From contig CAZAER010000012.1 in NCBI GenBank assembly GCA_964484195.1, positions 84,709-148,708 of the forward strand: 64,000 nucleotides of DNA, written 5' to 3'. The first letter of the stretch is position 1; each line of letters starts with the position of its first letter. Origin of the DNA: JALHOP01 sp964484195 (GTDB lineage Bacteria; Myxococcota; XYA12-FULL-58-9; JALHOP01). Below are positions 24,931 through 33,959 of this stretch, in pieces. Below the pieces are notes generated by a model, which was not told the origin of the DNA, searched no databases, and saw nothing but the letters and a program-made list of their open reading frames with translations. The position numbers were made by a program, and so were the translations under genes.

Positions 24931-26796
24931 CTATGACGTACGGGCACGCGCGCGGCTGAGGCACAGCAGCGCGATGCCGAGGACCATCGACGTCGCGTCG
25001 GGTGGCGATGACGCGCAGCCACCGCCCGCCATCATCGGCAGGATCTCTGCGACCTCGCCGACTTCTGACCCAACGTCGTAGGTGACGCCGACCGGATCTT
25101 CGTTGCCCATGGCGTCCACCGCGGCGACCTGGATGATGTGACGGCCGGCGCCGAGACCCTCGATGACGATCGGCCGACCAAAGTGCAGGCGCGCCTGACG
25201 CTGGCCATCGATGGTGAGGCGATAACGCATGCGGTTGTCGGGGGTCGTATCGTCGGTCGCGGACGGATCGATGGCGATCGGGTCGTCATCGGCGACTGGC
25301 GGCGTCGGCGGAGTTTCGACGGTGGTCGTGGGCGGGGTCGTGTCGTTCCGGTCGAGCTCGCCGACGTGAATCGAAGCGATGAGGCCACCCTCGATGGTTT
25401 GCAGGCTTTCGATCGCGATGGGCGTGAGCGACGTCGTGAACAAGCTGCTGACGATGGGGAGCTCGGCCACTCCAGCCGCGATCACGGGCGCCACTTCTTC
25501 GCGCACGTAGCGGTCGGCGTCTTCCTGGGTGAATGGGATGTCTTGGCCATCCATGCGGATGTCGAAGGGCCGGATGTCGACCGACTTGGGAGCGACGGTG
25601 ATTTCGTTGGTCGAGCGCCGCACGTTAGTCTCGGCGCCGATGGTGAGCCCGCCAAGGATGTACGCGTTGAAGTCGCGCTTGTCGTCGGCGGAGATGGTGA
25701 CGCGCCCGATGAGGTGCCCGATGTCGAGCTCCGCAAGGCCGACGGTGCTCGGCGAAAACGTGACGCGGGGCGGCTCCAACGTGCTGACGCTGGCCTTCAT
25801 GCGCGCGTTGGTGCCGAAGCCGGCGATCATGCTGTCCGCCTCGGGGTAAACCTCGGCGAGGTCGAGACAGAGCCAGCCGGCACGCCAAGCGCTCTCCAAG
25901 GTGTTCTGCACGAAACGTTGTGAGATGCCGACGCTGGTGCCGACGAGCGTCGGCCAGGTCGGCAGCGGCGGGGCGGGCTCGCGGCGCCAATCGACGCCCT
26001 CGATGCAGTCCGCTAAACCGTAGTGCTCGGATCCGACCGCGAACTTGGCGGTGATGCCGCCGCCATCGATGGTGATCGACTCGGGCTGTGCCTTGAAGAA
26101 GACGCCGTCGACCTCTTCGCCGACGCTCACGATATTGGCGGACAGCGCCGCGACCTGATCGGCGACGAGCTCGGGAATGTAATTGCGGACCTCTTCGATA
26201 GCGTAGGCGACGAGGTCTTCTTCGAACCAATCGTAGAGCTGCTCGAAGGCGCTTTCGTAAACGGCGCAGCCAGAGACGTCGACGCCGGTCGCACCTTCGA
26301 TGCGCACTAAGACGTTGGTCAGGCTCACGGCCGGGACGCACTCACTCACCGAGACGTAAGCTTGCGCCACCAGCTTCGCGCCGCCGGCGACCGCGCGCGC
26401 GTCACAGCTCGTGTCCGGTAAAGCGCACAGCTGGATGTCGAGCCTCGCGTCGACTTGGAGGTCGCCACGGATGTTCACGAAGAAGCCGCCACCGGTGAGC
26501 ACGAGGTCGATCTGCGGATTGGTGAGGCGAATGTCGCCGTGCCGTACCGTGACGACGTTGTCGTCGAACCACAGGCCGCACTCGCCGATGAGAAATTGCT
26601 GACCGTCGAGCGACGCCTGTTGCGGCACCAGCCCGCCGACCGGAGCGAGCACTTTGTCGAGGTCGGCACGCGCCACCCGCGCCACGATCGCCTCGGAGAC
26701 GAGCCCCGGATCGCAGGTACCTGACGCTGTCCCCGGGAGGGCAACGAGACCAGCCACGAAAGTGGCCGCGAGGTACACGCCGGCCAGCGTCTTCAT
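24931..26796 (-). CDS. Exported protein with MYXO-CTERM-like tail, inserted in the nuo locus
   Basis: This 621-aa protein has a Sec signal peptide starting MKTLAGVYLAATF. Residues about 30 to 480 are beta-rich with scattered Cys pairs and a recurring ARVARADLDKVL-like opening, vaguely reminiscent of TULIP/BPI-type lipid-binding domains. Residues 480 to 520 form a Thr/Pro linker, followed by an Ig- or cadherin-like domain with GAGRHIIQVAAVDAMGNEDP. The end reads GGGCASS, a hydrophobic helix and RARARTS, matching the layout of a MYXO-CTERM sorting signal. It was therefore probably displayed at the cell surface after processing. A TTG at 26814 is an alternative start. It lies antisense between nuoC and nuoD. 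Confidence 0.75.
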   Translation of the reverse strand: MKTLAGVYLAATFVAGLVALPGTASGTCDPGLVSEAIVARVARADLDKVLAPVGGLVPQQASLDGQQFLIGECGLWFDDNVVTVRHGDIRLTNPQIDLVLTGGGFFVNIRGDLQVDARLDIQLCALPDTSCDARAVAGGAKLVAQAYVSVSECVPAVSLTNVLVRIEGATGVDVSGCAVYESAFEQLYDWFEEDLVAYAIEEVRNYIPELVADQVAALSANIVSVGEEVDGVFFKAQPESITIDGGGITAKFAVGSEHYGLADCIEGVDWRREPAPPLPTWPTLVGTSVGISQRFVQNTLESAWRAGWLCLDLAEVYPEADSMIAGFGTNARMKASVSTLEPPRVTFSPSTVGLAELDIGHLIGRVTISADDKRDFNAYILGGLTIGAETNVRRSTNEITVAPKSVDIRPFDIRMDGQDIPFTQEDADRYVREEVAPVIAAGVAELPIVSSLFTTSLTPIAIESLQTIEGGLIASIHVGELDRNDTTPPTTTVETPPTPPVADDDPIAIDPSATDDTTPDNRMRYRLTIDGQRQARLHFGRPIVIEGLGAGRHIIQVAAVDAMGNEDPVGVTYDVGSEVGEVAEILPMMAGGGCASSPPDATSMVLGIALLCLSRARARTS

Positions 26797-26956
26797 TGTG
26801 GTTGTTATCGCCAAAACCCCTTGAAAGTTGCGGCGTTACCTAACGCAGCGCGTCGCCTCGAGAACCGACCAGGAACCTTCTTGGCGCCGGTAAATATCGG
26901 AGCGTCCCCGGCGCGGGGGCGAAACCCGTCCTGACGGGATGACAGGAGGACGTCGG

Positions 26957-27625
26957 TTAGGGCTTGGCGTTCTTGGCGCCGGAGATCGCGGTCTGCACGT
27001 AGCGCAGCTGGTCTTCGCTGATCCCCGGGATGCGGGCGCACCGCTGGTACTCCGTGATCGCGTCCGCCTGGCGCTTCTTGTAGAGCAGCCAACGCCCGTG
27101 ATCGACGCAGATCGAGAGGTTGTCGCGGTGGGCGCCGAGCAAACGCTCGAACTCGGCCTCGCCCGAGGTCATGTCGGGGTTGAAGCTCAGGACGTCGGAG
27201 ATCTGCTCATCGGTGATCGTGGTGAGCGGCGGCTTGGTCATCAAACGCTGGCGCCGACCCTTTTCGCTGATGCGCCGATGGGTCGCTTCCTGGGCGTTCT
27301 TGGGCGGATCTTTGGGCGTCGCCATCTCGGCATCGAACGCCTCGCGCTCACGCTTCACCAGCTCGATGTACTCGCGCGCAAACTCCGGCGAGAAGCGACC
27401 AGGAACATTCTCGAGCTCGGGCCAGGGGGGTGGGGGAGCGGGCGGACCGACCTCTTCGACCGCACGTTCGGCCGGAGCTTTTGCCTTCGGCGGAGCGCTT
27501 GTCGGGCTTTCCGGGGACGTGATGAGAGGCGGCACTGGGCGCTCTTCGACCTCCTCGCAGGCGAGGGCGGCCAGAGCGATCCCCAAAGCTGCAAAACGGT
27601 AGCCCACGTTAGCTTTTACCCGCAT
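26957..27625 (-). CDS. Putative lipoprotein with Pro-rich linker
   Basis: This 222-aa protein has a signal peptide with lipobox LAALAC (Cys23). Residues 25 to 75 are Pro/Ala/Glu-rich. Residues 75 to 222 are charged and helical, with a KREREAFDAEM coiled-coil-like part, a Cys-containing helix (SICVDHGRWLLYKK) and a short TPR-like ending. GGAGG lies 7 bases before the ATG, which fixes the start; a much longer in-frame extension is antisense to nuoD and not coding. It is divergent from nuoD with 87 bp between starts. The function is unknown. Confidence 0.75.
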   Translation of the reverse strand: MRVKANVGYRFAALGIALAALACEEVEERPVPPLITSPESPTSAPPKAKAPAERAVEEVGPPAPPPPWPELENVPGRFSPEFAREYIELVKREREAFDAEMATPKDPPKNAQEATHRRISEKGRRQRLMTKPPLTTITDEQISDVLSFNPDMTSGEAEFERLLGAHRDNLSICVDHGRWLLYKKRQADAITEYQRCARIPGISEDQLRYVQTAISGAKNAKP

Positions 27626-27712
27626 TTGGCGCCTCCAAGCGCGTTGACTTGGGGGCTCTAAGCTTCTACACCCGTCACGCCCTTCCGAGGGCACTTTTCC
27701 GCGAAGGCTGGC

Positions 27713-28906
27713 ATGACCGACACCGCGTTCGACCTTCCGACCCGCAACATGGAAATCGCGCTCGGGCCTTCTCACCCGGCGATGCACGGCACGGTGCGCA
27801 TGATGGTCGAGCTCGACGGCGAGACCATCGTCAAGACCGAGACCGAAGTCGGCTTCCTGCATCGTGGCTTCGAGAAGGAATCGGAGTCGGTGCACTGGGC
27901 GCAGGTCATGCCGTACTGCGACCGCCTCAATTACGTCTCGCCGCTCATCAACAACTTCGCCTACGCCATGGCGCTCGAGAAGCTGTGCGGCGTCGAGATC
28001 CCCGAGCGCGCGAAATACATCCGCGTCATCGCCGCCGAGATCTCCCGCATCTGCGATCACATGACCTGCAACGGCGCCATGGGCATGGAAGTCGGCGGCT
28101 TCACGCCGTTCCTCTACATGGTCGAAGCGCGCGAGCTGCTCTACGACATCGTCGAAGAGCTCACCGGCCAGCGCATCACGGTCAACTTCGCGCGCATCGG
28201 CGGCGTCGCGCACGATTTGCCGTCGGGGTTCGCGGGGCGCTGCAAAGAAGCGCTCAACAAGGCGTTCAAGCTCTTCGACGACGCCGACGCTCTGCTCACG
28301 CGCAATCGCATCTTCATCGACCGCATGAACAAGGTTGGCCGCATCACCAAAGAGCAGGCGATCGCCTACGGCATCACCGGCCCGATGCTGCGCGCCACCG
28401 GCGTCGCTTACGACCTTCGCAAGGCCGCGCCCTACGACGTCTACGACCGTATGGAGTTCGACGTGCCGGTCGGCGACAACGGCGACACCTACGACCGCTG
28501 GCTCGTTCGCCTCGAGGAGGCGCGCCAGAGCCGCCGCATCATCCACCAAGCGCTCGACCAGATCCCTCCGGGCCCCGTTTGCATCGAAGACCCGCGCTTC
28601 GTGTTGCCGCCGAAGGACGAGGTCTACACCTCGATCGAAGGCCTGATGAATCACTTCAAGCTGATCATCGAAGGCGCTCGCGTCCCGGTCGGCGAAGTGT
28701 ACGGCTACACCGAGGGCGGCAACGGCGAGCTCGGTTTCTACATCGTGAGCGACGGCACCGGTAAGCCGTACAAGTGCCGCGTGCGCTCACCGTGTTTCAC
28801 AGCCATGCAGCTGCTCGATCCGATCTTGCTGCCCGGCAACATGATCTCGGACATCGTTCCCATCTTCGGTTCGGTCAACATGATCGGCGGCGAGTGCGAC
28901 AGGTGA
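27713..28906 (+). CDS. nuoD: NADH-quinone oxidoreductase subunit D
   Basis: NuoD (49-kDa subunit) forms the quinone-binding cavity of complex I with NuoB. The 397-aa protein opens with the family hallmark GPSHPAMHGTVRMM, contains HRGFEKESESVHWAQVMPY and CDRLNYVSP, and ends with the expected VFGEVDR-like GGECDR. All conserved His and Asp of the family that I can place are present. It is separated from nuoC by two opposing genes, so it needs its own promoter in the 87 bp upstream. A 205-bp gap with a hairpin precedes nuoG. Confidence 0.97.
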   Translation: MTDTAFDLPTRNMEIALGPSHPAMHGTVRMMVELDGETIVKTETEVGFLHRGFEKESESVHWAQVMPYCDRLNYVSPLINNFAYAMALEKLCGVEIPERAKYIRVIAAEISRICDHMTCNGAMGMEVGGFTPFLYMVEARELLYDIVEELTGQRITVNFARIGGVAHDLPSGFAGRCKEALNKAFKLFDDADALLTRNRIFIDRMNKVGRITKEQAIAYGITGPMLRATGVAYDLRKAAPYDVYDRMEFDVPVGDNGDTYDRWLVRLEEARQSRRIIHQALDQIPPGPVCIEDPRFVLPPKDEVYTSIEGLMNHFKLIIEGARVPVGEVYGYTEGGNGELGFYIVSDGTGKPYKCRVRSPCFTAMQLLDPILLPGNMISDIVPIFGSVNMIGGECDR

Positions 28907-28944
28907 TTACCGCTTGTTCCGCCTTCGGCGGCGCTAACTATCGA

Positions 28945-28967
28945 GTTCCGCAACGGCAACGCGGAAC
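28945..28967. promoter_or_regulatory. Hairpin in the nuoD-nuoG spacer
   Basis: GTTCCGC pairs perfectly with GCGGAAC around a 9-base loop, about 40 bp after nuoD. No T-run follows. It may be an RNA-processing or attenuation element in the 205-bp spacer, where I see no gene. Confidence 0.35.
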
Positions 28968-29111
28968 CCGATGCCAGGCTCCGCCGGCTCTCCGTCCTCC
29001 ACCGCGTTGCGGCTCGACGCGGCTCGGTCGGGTGCGCACGATCTCTCCCGTTCGAGGCCGAAGCGTTGTCGCCCTCCCTCCGCTTGCAACTAAGCTTCTG
29101 AGGATTCAGCC

Positions 29112-30710
29112 ATGCCGCAGCTAACGCTCGACGGAAAGAAAGTCGACTTCCAGCCGGGTGAAACCATCATCCAGGCCGCCACGCGCGAGAACGTCGACAT
29201 CCCGTACTACTGCTGGCACCCGCGGCTCTCGGTCGCGGCCAACTGCCGCATGTGTCTGGTCGAGGTCGAGAAGGCGCCGAAGCTCATGCCGGCATGCCAG
29301 ACCGCCGCCACCGACGGCATGGTCGTCCACACGCAGAACGAAAAGGTGAAGGACGCGCAGCGCGCGGTGCACGAGTTCTTGCTGGTGAACCACCCGATCG
29401 ACTGCCCGATTTGCGATCAGGCCGGCGAGTGCAAGCTCCAAGACTACTACATGGAGTACCAGCTCAAGCCGTCGCGCGTCGTCGAGCACAAGGTCAACAA
29501 GCCGCGTCTCGAGCAGCTCGGCCCCCACGTCGTCTACAACGCCGAGCGCTGCGTCGTCTGCACCCGCTGCGTGCGTTTCATGGACGAGGTCGCGCACAAC
29601 TCGCAGCTCGGTGTCTTCAATCGCGGAGACCACAGCGAGATTGGCTGCGCGCCCGGCGTCACCCTCGACGATCCGTACTCGCTCAACACCGTCGACGTTT
29701 GCCCGGTCGGTGCGCTCACCTCGAACATCTTCCGCTTCAAGCAACGCGCTTGGAACCTGAAGCGCAGCGACAGCGTTTGCGGCGGCTGCGCCCGTGGCTG
29801 CAACATCCACGTCGATCAGCGCAGCGGTGTCGTCTATCGCCTGCTGCCGCGCGAGAACGACGCGGTGAACAAGTCGTGGCTGTGCGACGAAGGGCGCCTC
29901 ACGTACAACCGTCCGAACGAGGGCAAGATCACCGAAGCCCTGGTGCGTGACGGACAAGACGCTCCGAGCACCACCGACGGCGTCGCCGGCTTGGGTCGCG
30001 CGGTCGACCTCTTGAAGCCGCTCGCCGATACCGGGAAGGGCGTCGCCGCTTCGTTGTCGCTGCACGCGACCATCGAGGAAGCCTACGTCTTTGGCCGCTT
30101 CGTCCGAGACGTCCTCCACGCGGACACCATTGCCGTCTTGGGGCTCACTCCCGGCAGCCACGACGACTTGTTGCGCGTCGCGGACAAGAATCCCAACCGC
30201 GCCGGCGTCATGACCGTTTTGGCGGACATGGGCTTGAAGGCCGTCGATGAGCGCGAGCTCATGGCGCGCATGAAGTCGGGCGGCGTCAAAGCCTGGCTCG
30301 CGGTCGGCCACGAGACCAGCTTCGGCCCCGAGCTCGCGGCTGCCGCCAAGAGCCTCGAGGTCATCGTTCACATCGCTTACGCCCGCGGCCCCATTGCCGA
30401 GGTCGCTCGGGTGACCTTGCCGGGCGTGTCGTGGGTCCAGACCGACGGCACCTGGGTCAACGTTCAGCAGCGCGCACAGCGGCTCAAGGCCGGCTTCCTG
30501 CCGGAGCATGACGCCAAGCCCAGCCACGCCTGGCTCATGGAGATCGCGTCGCGCCTCGGTGTCGCTTACGCTTGGCCGTCGATGACCACTCTCCGCGCCG
30601 AGATCGAGTCGCAGCTGCCCGCGTTCCGCGAGGTGAAGCTCACGCAGATGCCGCCAACTGGTGCGCAGCTTCCTTGGGCAGTGCCCGCCGAAGCCGCATC
30701 CAAGATCTGA
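29112..30710 (+). CDS. nuoG: NADH-quinone oxidoreductase subunit G
   Basis: NuoG is the large iron-sulfur subunit of the complex I hydrophilic arm. The 532-aa protein begins with a [2Fe-2S] ferredoxin domain (YYCWHPRLSVAANCRMC), then the DCPICDQAGECKLQDYY [4Fe-4S] motif with its His-containing neighbour, then the CVVCTRCVRF cluster and the CGGCARGCN motif. The C-terminal molybdopterin-oxidoreductase-like half is short, so the protein is smaller than many NuoG proteins of 700 to 900 aa. GAGG lies 8 bases before the start. No nuoE or nuoF precedes it here. Confidence 0.96.
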   Translation: MPQLTLDGKKVDFQPGETIIQAATRENVDIPYYCWHPRLSVAANCRMCLVEVEKAPKLMPACQTAATDGMVVHTQNEKVKDAQRAVHEFLLVNHPIDCPICDQAGECKLQDYYMEYQLKPSRVVEHKVNKPRLEQLGPHVVYNAERCVVCTRCVRFMDEVAHNSQLGVFNRGDHSEIGCAPGVTLDDPYSLNTVDVCPVGALTSNIFRFKQRAWNLKRSDSVCGGCARGCNIHVDQRSGVVYRLLPRENDAVNKSWLCDEGRLTYNRPNEGKITEALVRDGQDAPSTTDGVAGLGRAVDLLKPLADTGKGVAASLSLHATIEEAYVFGRFVRDVLHADTIAVLGLTPGSHDDLLRVADKNPNRAGVMTVLADMGLKAVDERELMARMKSGGVKAWLAVGHETSFGPELAAAAKSLEVIVHIAYARGPIAEVARVTLPGVSWVQTDGTWVNVQQRAQRLKAGFLPEHDAKPSHAWLMEIASRLGVAYAWPSMTTLRAEIESQLPAFREVKLTQMPPTGAQLPWAVPAEAASKI

Positions 30711-30722
30711 TCGAGGACGACG

Positions 30723-32027
30723 ATGCTCTTCTTGCTGGTTACCACCATCATCAAGTGGGTCTTTCTAGTCCTGCTCTTCGTGATGCCGCTCGCGACGCTG
30801 CTCACGTGGATGGAGCGCCGACAAAGCGCGCTCACCCAAGACCGCTTGGGCCCGTGGCGCGCCTCGTTTTTCTCCATCGGTGGCAAGCCGGTGCGCCTCT
30901 TGGGCCTGCTGCACCCCATCGCCGACGCCATCAAGATGCTCTTCAAGGAGCCCTTCACGCCCGCCGCCGCGGACAAGAGGCTCTTCGGCATCGCTCCGGT
31001 CATCGGCTACGTCTTCGCCCTGACCGTTCTAGCGGTCATCCCGTTCGGTCCGGACATTCCAACGTCGATCATCCCTTTCGTGTCCGAAGAGACCATCGCC
31101 AAGTATCCAGTGCTGCCGCTGCAGGTCGTGCGCGTGGACGCGGGCATTCTCTGGGTCTTCGCTTTCGCATCGCTCGGCGTCTACGGCACCGCGCTCGCCG
31201 GCTGGGCGTCGAACAATCGCTTCGCTCTGCTCGGCGGTTTGCGCGCCACGGCGCAAGCCATCTCCTACGAAGTGGCGCTCGGTCTGACCATCGTCGGCGT
31301 GCTCATCGCGTACGCGACCACGGAGCCGTCGGCTATCGTCAGCGCGCAAAACACGACCGGCGCTTTGGGCCTGCCACTGTGGGGCATCTTCGTGCAGCCC
31401 TTCGGCGCCTTGCTGTTCTTCATTGCCTCGGTCGCCGAGACCAAACGCACGCCGTTCGACATCCCGGAAGGTGAGTCCGAGATCATCGGCTACTTCATCG
31501 AGTACTCGTCGATGGGCTTCGGCATGTTCATGCTCGGTGAGTTCGTCGAGATCGTCGTGCTCTCCGCGGTGTTCAGCACCTTCTTCCTCGGTGGCTGGGA
31601 CCTGCCGTGGATCATGGGCAACGATTCGATCTGGCTCGGCTTCACCACGTTGACCCCCGAGTCGGTCGGCGCCGGCACCTTCCACCTCGTGCACATGCTC
31701 CTGGGCATGGGCATCTGGGGCGCGAAGATTTTCCTGCTCTGCGCCCTGCAGCTGCAGATCCGCTGGACGCTGCCCCGTTTCCGTTACGACCAGGTCATGA
31801 ACCTCGGCTGGAAGATGCTCTTGCCGCTCGCGCTCGCGAACGTCTTCGTCAGCGCGGCGCTCATCTGGTGGGATCCGACTCTCACCGCCATGACCGTCGT
31901 CGGCCTGGCATTCATCGTCATGGTTTTCGTGGTGGCATTCGCTGGCCCCCGCCGTCGCTCGGCACACGAGGCTGGCCACGGCTCACACGCGTCTCATTCG
32001 CACGGCCCCGCGGCCGCGAGTCACTAG
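30723..32027 (+). CDS. nuoH: NADH-quinone oxidoreductase subunit H
   Basis: NuoH is the membrane subunit that joins the quinone cavity to the proton-pumping arm. The 434-aa protein has about eight or nine membrane helices. It has the motif MERRQSALTQDRLGP near the N-terminus and the conserved ETKRTPFDIPEGESE acidic loop. The C-terminus is extended by a hydrophilic, His-rich tail (HEAGHGSHASHSHG), longer than usual. GAGG lies 6 bases before the start. It is followed 9 bp later by nuoI. Confidence 0.96.
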   Translation: MLFLLVTTIIKWVFLVLLFVMPLATLLTWMERRQSALTQDRLGPWRASFFSIGGKPVRLLGLLHPIADAIKMLFKEPFTPAAADKRLFGIAPVIGYVFALTVLAVIPFGPDIPTSIIPFVSEETIAKYPVLPLQVVRVDAGILWVFAFASLGVYGTALAGWASNNRFALLGGLRATAQAISYEVALGLTIVGVLIAYATTEPSAIVSAQNTTGALGLPLWGIFVQPFGALLFFIASVAETKRTPFDIPEGESEIIGYFIEYSSMGFGMFMLGEFVEIVVLSAVFSTFFLGGWDLPWIMGNDSIWLGFTTLTPESVGAGTFHLVHMLLGMGIWGAKIFLLCALQLQIRWTLPRFRYDQVMNLGWKMLLPLALANVFVSAALIWWDPTLTAMTVVGLAFIVMVFVVAFAGPRRRSAHEAGHGSHASHSHGPAAASH

Positions 32028-32036
32028 GAGCATCCC

Positions 32037-32594
32037 ATGGGCGTCGTCCGAGTTCGCGATCGCGTCGAATACTCCCTGTACGAGCGGGCCTTCATCCCGG
32101 AGATCCTCCGCGGTCTCGGCATCACCCTGCGCCATTTCTTCGCCAACGCTTTCGGCAACAAGGAGACGCGCAACCTGCAGACCGTGCGCTATCCCGAAGA
32201 GCAGCGCGTCTATCCCGCGCGTTTTCGCGGACAACACCGCCTCTTGCAGCGCGAAGACGGCTCGCCTCGCTGCGTTGCTTGTTACATGTGCTCGACGGTC
32301 TGCCCGGCCTATTGCATCCACATCGTCGCCGCCGAGTCGCCCGACAACCGCATCGAGAAGTATCCCGCGGCTTTCGAGATCGACATGTTGCGCTGCATCA
32401 ACTGCGGCCTGTGCGTCGAGGCCTGTCCGGAGGATGCCATCCGTATGGACACCGGTGTTCACACGCCGCCGTTTTACACCCGCGACGACGCCGTGGTCGG
32501 CCGTATCGACCTCTTATCGCTAATGGGCCGCGCTGGCACGGCGCCCGCCTACGGCGCCCAGAACTATCGCGAAGGTAAGCCTCGCGGCGCGTAA
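32037..32594 (+). CDS. nuoI: NADH-quinone oxidoreductase subunit I
   Basis: NuoI carries the N6a and N6b [4Fe-4S] clusters of complex I. The 185-aa protein has two ferredoxin motifs, CVACYMCSTVCP and CINCGLCVEACP, at the usual spacing. An N-terminal helix lies on the membrane arm. AGGAG is six bases upstream of the start. The nuo genes stop here; a gene for an outer-membrane protein follows 5 bp later, so nuoJ to nuoN must be elsewhere. Confidence 0.96.
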   Translation: MGVVRVRDRVEYSLYERAFIPEILRGLGITLRHFFANAFGNKETRNLQTVRYPEEQRVYPARFRGQHRLLQREDGSPRCVACYMCSTVCPAYCIHIVAAESPDNRIEKYPAAFEIDMLRCINCGLCVEACPEDAIRMDTGVHTPPFYTRDDAVVGRIDLLSLMGRAGTAPAYGAQNYREGKPRGA

Positions 32595-32599
32595 TCCTC

Positions 32600-33946
32600 T
32601 TGCGCGCTATCGGCCTCGTTCTCGCTGCCGTCCTGGTGTGCTCGTCCGCTCGAGCGGATGACACGCACTATCAGGACTACCTCGTCGGTGGGCGGGCCAT
32701 CGGTTTGGGTGGAGCCTTCTGCGCCTTGGCTGACGACTCTTCGGGCGTCTGGTTCAACCCCGCGGGTCTCGCCGACGTTGGCTCCTCGAATCTGCAGCTC
32801 TCGACCAGCTTGTACGGCTTCGAACGGGGCAAGGTCGGCTCGGGCGGCGGTATTCCAGTGCCGGGCGTCCCCAACTTGAACGACGCGTTCACCGACCTGG
32901 TGGTCATTCCCGCAAGCGCCGGCGGCGCCATCGCCTTCGGGGAGCGCGACGAGGACGGCAAGGCGACGCAGGGCATCGGTGCCGCCATCATCATCCCGTC
33001 TTACCGATCGAGCTCGCCCGGCAGCGACGAGGACCTCGCCACCACCTCGTACAAGCGCCGCGTGACCGACCGCGAGATCTGGGCCGGCTTGGGTTACGGC
33101 GCCCGTGTGACCTCGAAGCTCCGCTTGGGCGTCGCGGCGTTCTACGTGTTGCGTTCGGTCGCCGACACCGAGCAGCTGGCGTACGCCGCCGACGACACGT
33201 CCGCTTCGGCGCCCTTCGAAACCGTCTTCAGCGACATCACGCTCGCCAACGGGTCGCTGCTCCTCAACGCCGGGGCGAAGCTGGTGATCGACGAGCACTG
33301 GAACGTCGGCGTCTCGATGCGCTCGCCGTCGATGCGCATCCACTCGAGCGGCGCCATCCAATACACCCGTGCGACCTCCGAGCCGAGCACCGGTCTTTCG
33401 AGCGTGGAGCGCGTCGTCCTCGACGCCCTCGATTCTCAGACCAAACAGGCGCCCAGCGTGCGCGCCGGTGTTTCGTACGTCCAGCTGAGACACTTCACGC
33501 TTGCAGCCGATGTCACGGCCCATGCTCCGGTCAGCTACACCCTCGTCGACGTCCCCAGGTCGACGCGCGAGCGCCTGCCGTTCACCACCGAGATCGAGCG
33601 CCGCGCCGTGGTGAACTTCAACGTCGGCGGCGAATATCTCACGACCACCTGGTTGTCGGTCGCAGGCGGTTTTTTCACCGACTTCTCGAGCGCGCCACGC
33701 ATTCGCGAGCCGCTGACCGCCGACCAACCACCGCGCTTGAATCTCTACGGCACGACCGCATCGGTGGCGTACATCAGCGAGCACATGATCACCCGCCTCG
33801 GCTTGCTCTACAGCTTCGGCTCGGGGCTCGACGTGCGGCCGGTGAGCGATCTCGATCGCTTGGGTGAGGGGACGAACGCCTTCACGACGCAGGAGCTCAC
33901 CCAGTCGTTCTTCTACCTCTACGTCTCGTCGACGTTCCGATACTGA
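32600..33946 (+). CDS. Outer-membrane beta-barrel protein, OMPP1/FadL-like
   Basis: This 448-aa protein has a Sec signal peptide ending in SARA and then a beta-rich chain. The N-terminal segment DDSSGVWFNPAGLA matches the 'd..a..yNPAgla' hallmark of OMPP1/FadL/TodX-type transporters for hydrophobic compounds. The C-terminus ends in FRY with an aromatic final strand (FFYLYVSSTFRY), as in outer-membrane barrels. The only upstream start in frame is TTG at 32600, 5 bp after nuoI. It may be co-transcribed with nuo by read-through. The substrate is unknown. Confidence 0.82.
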   Translation: MRAIGLVLAAVLVCSSARADDTHYQDYLVGGRAIGLGGAFCALADDSSGVWFNPAGLADVGSSNLQLSTSLYGFERGKVGSGGGIPVPGVPNLNDAFTDLVVIPASAGGAIAFGERDEDGKATQGIGAAIIIPSYRSSSPGSDEDLATTSYKRRVTDREIWAGLGYGARVTSKLRLGVAAFYVLRSVADTEQLAYAADDTSASAPFETVFSDITLANGSLLLNAGAKLVIDEHWNVGVSMRSPSMRIHSSGAIQYTRATSEPSTGLSSVERVVLDALDSQTKQAPSVRAGVSYVQLRHFTLAADVTAHAPVSYTLVDVPRSTRERLPFTTEIERRAVVNFNVGGEYLTTTWLSVAGGFFTDFSSAPRIREPLTADQPPRLNLYGTTASVAYISEHMITRLGLLYSFGSGLDVRPVSDLDRLGEGTNAFTTQELTQSFFYLYVSSTFRY

Positions 33947-33959
33947 CGAGCTCTTGCTC

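Noticed and set aside
28774..29124. Possible small gene between nuoD and nuoG, in place of nuoE
   Set aside because: It overlaps the nuoD end, has no [2Fe-2S] Cys pattern and looks like shadow sequence; the rest of the gap is hairpins.
29121..30527. Minus-strand frame of 468 codons opposite nuoG
   Set aside because: nuoG is certain from its iron-sulfur motifs; the antisense frame has no recognisable domain.
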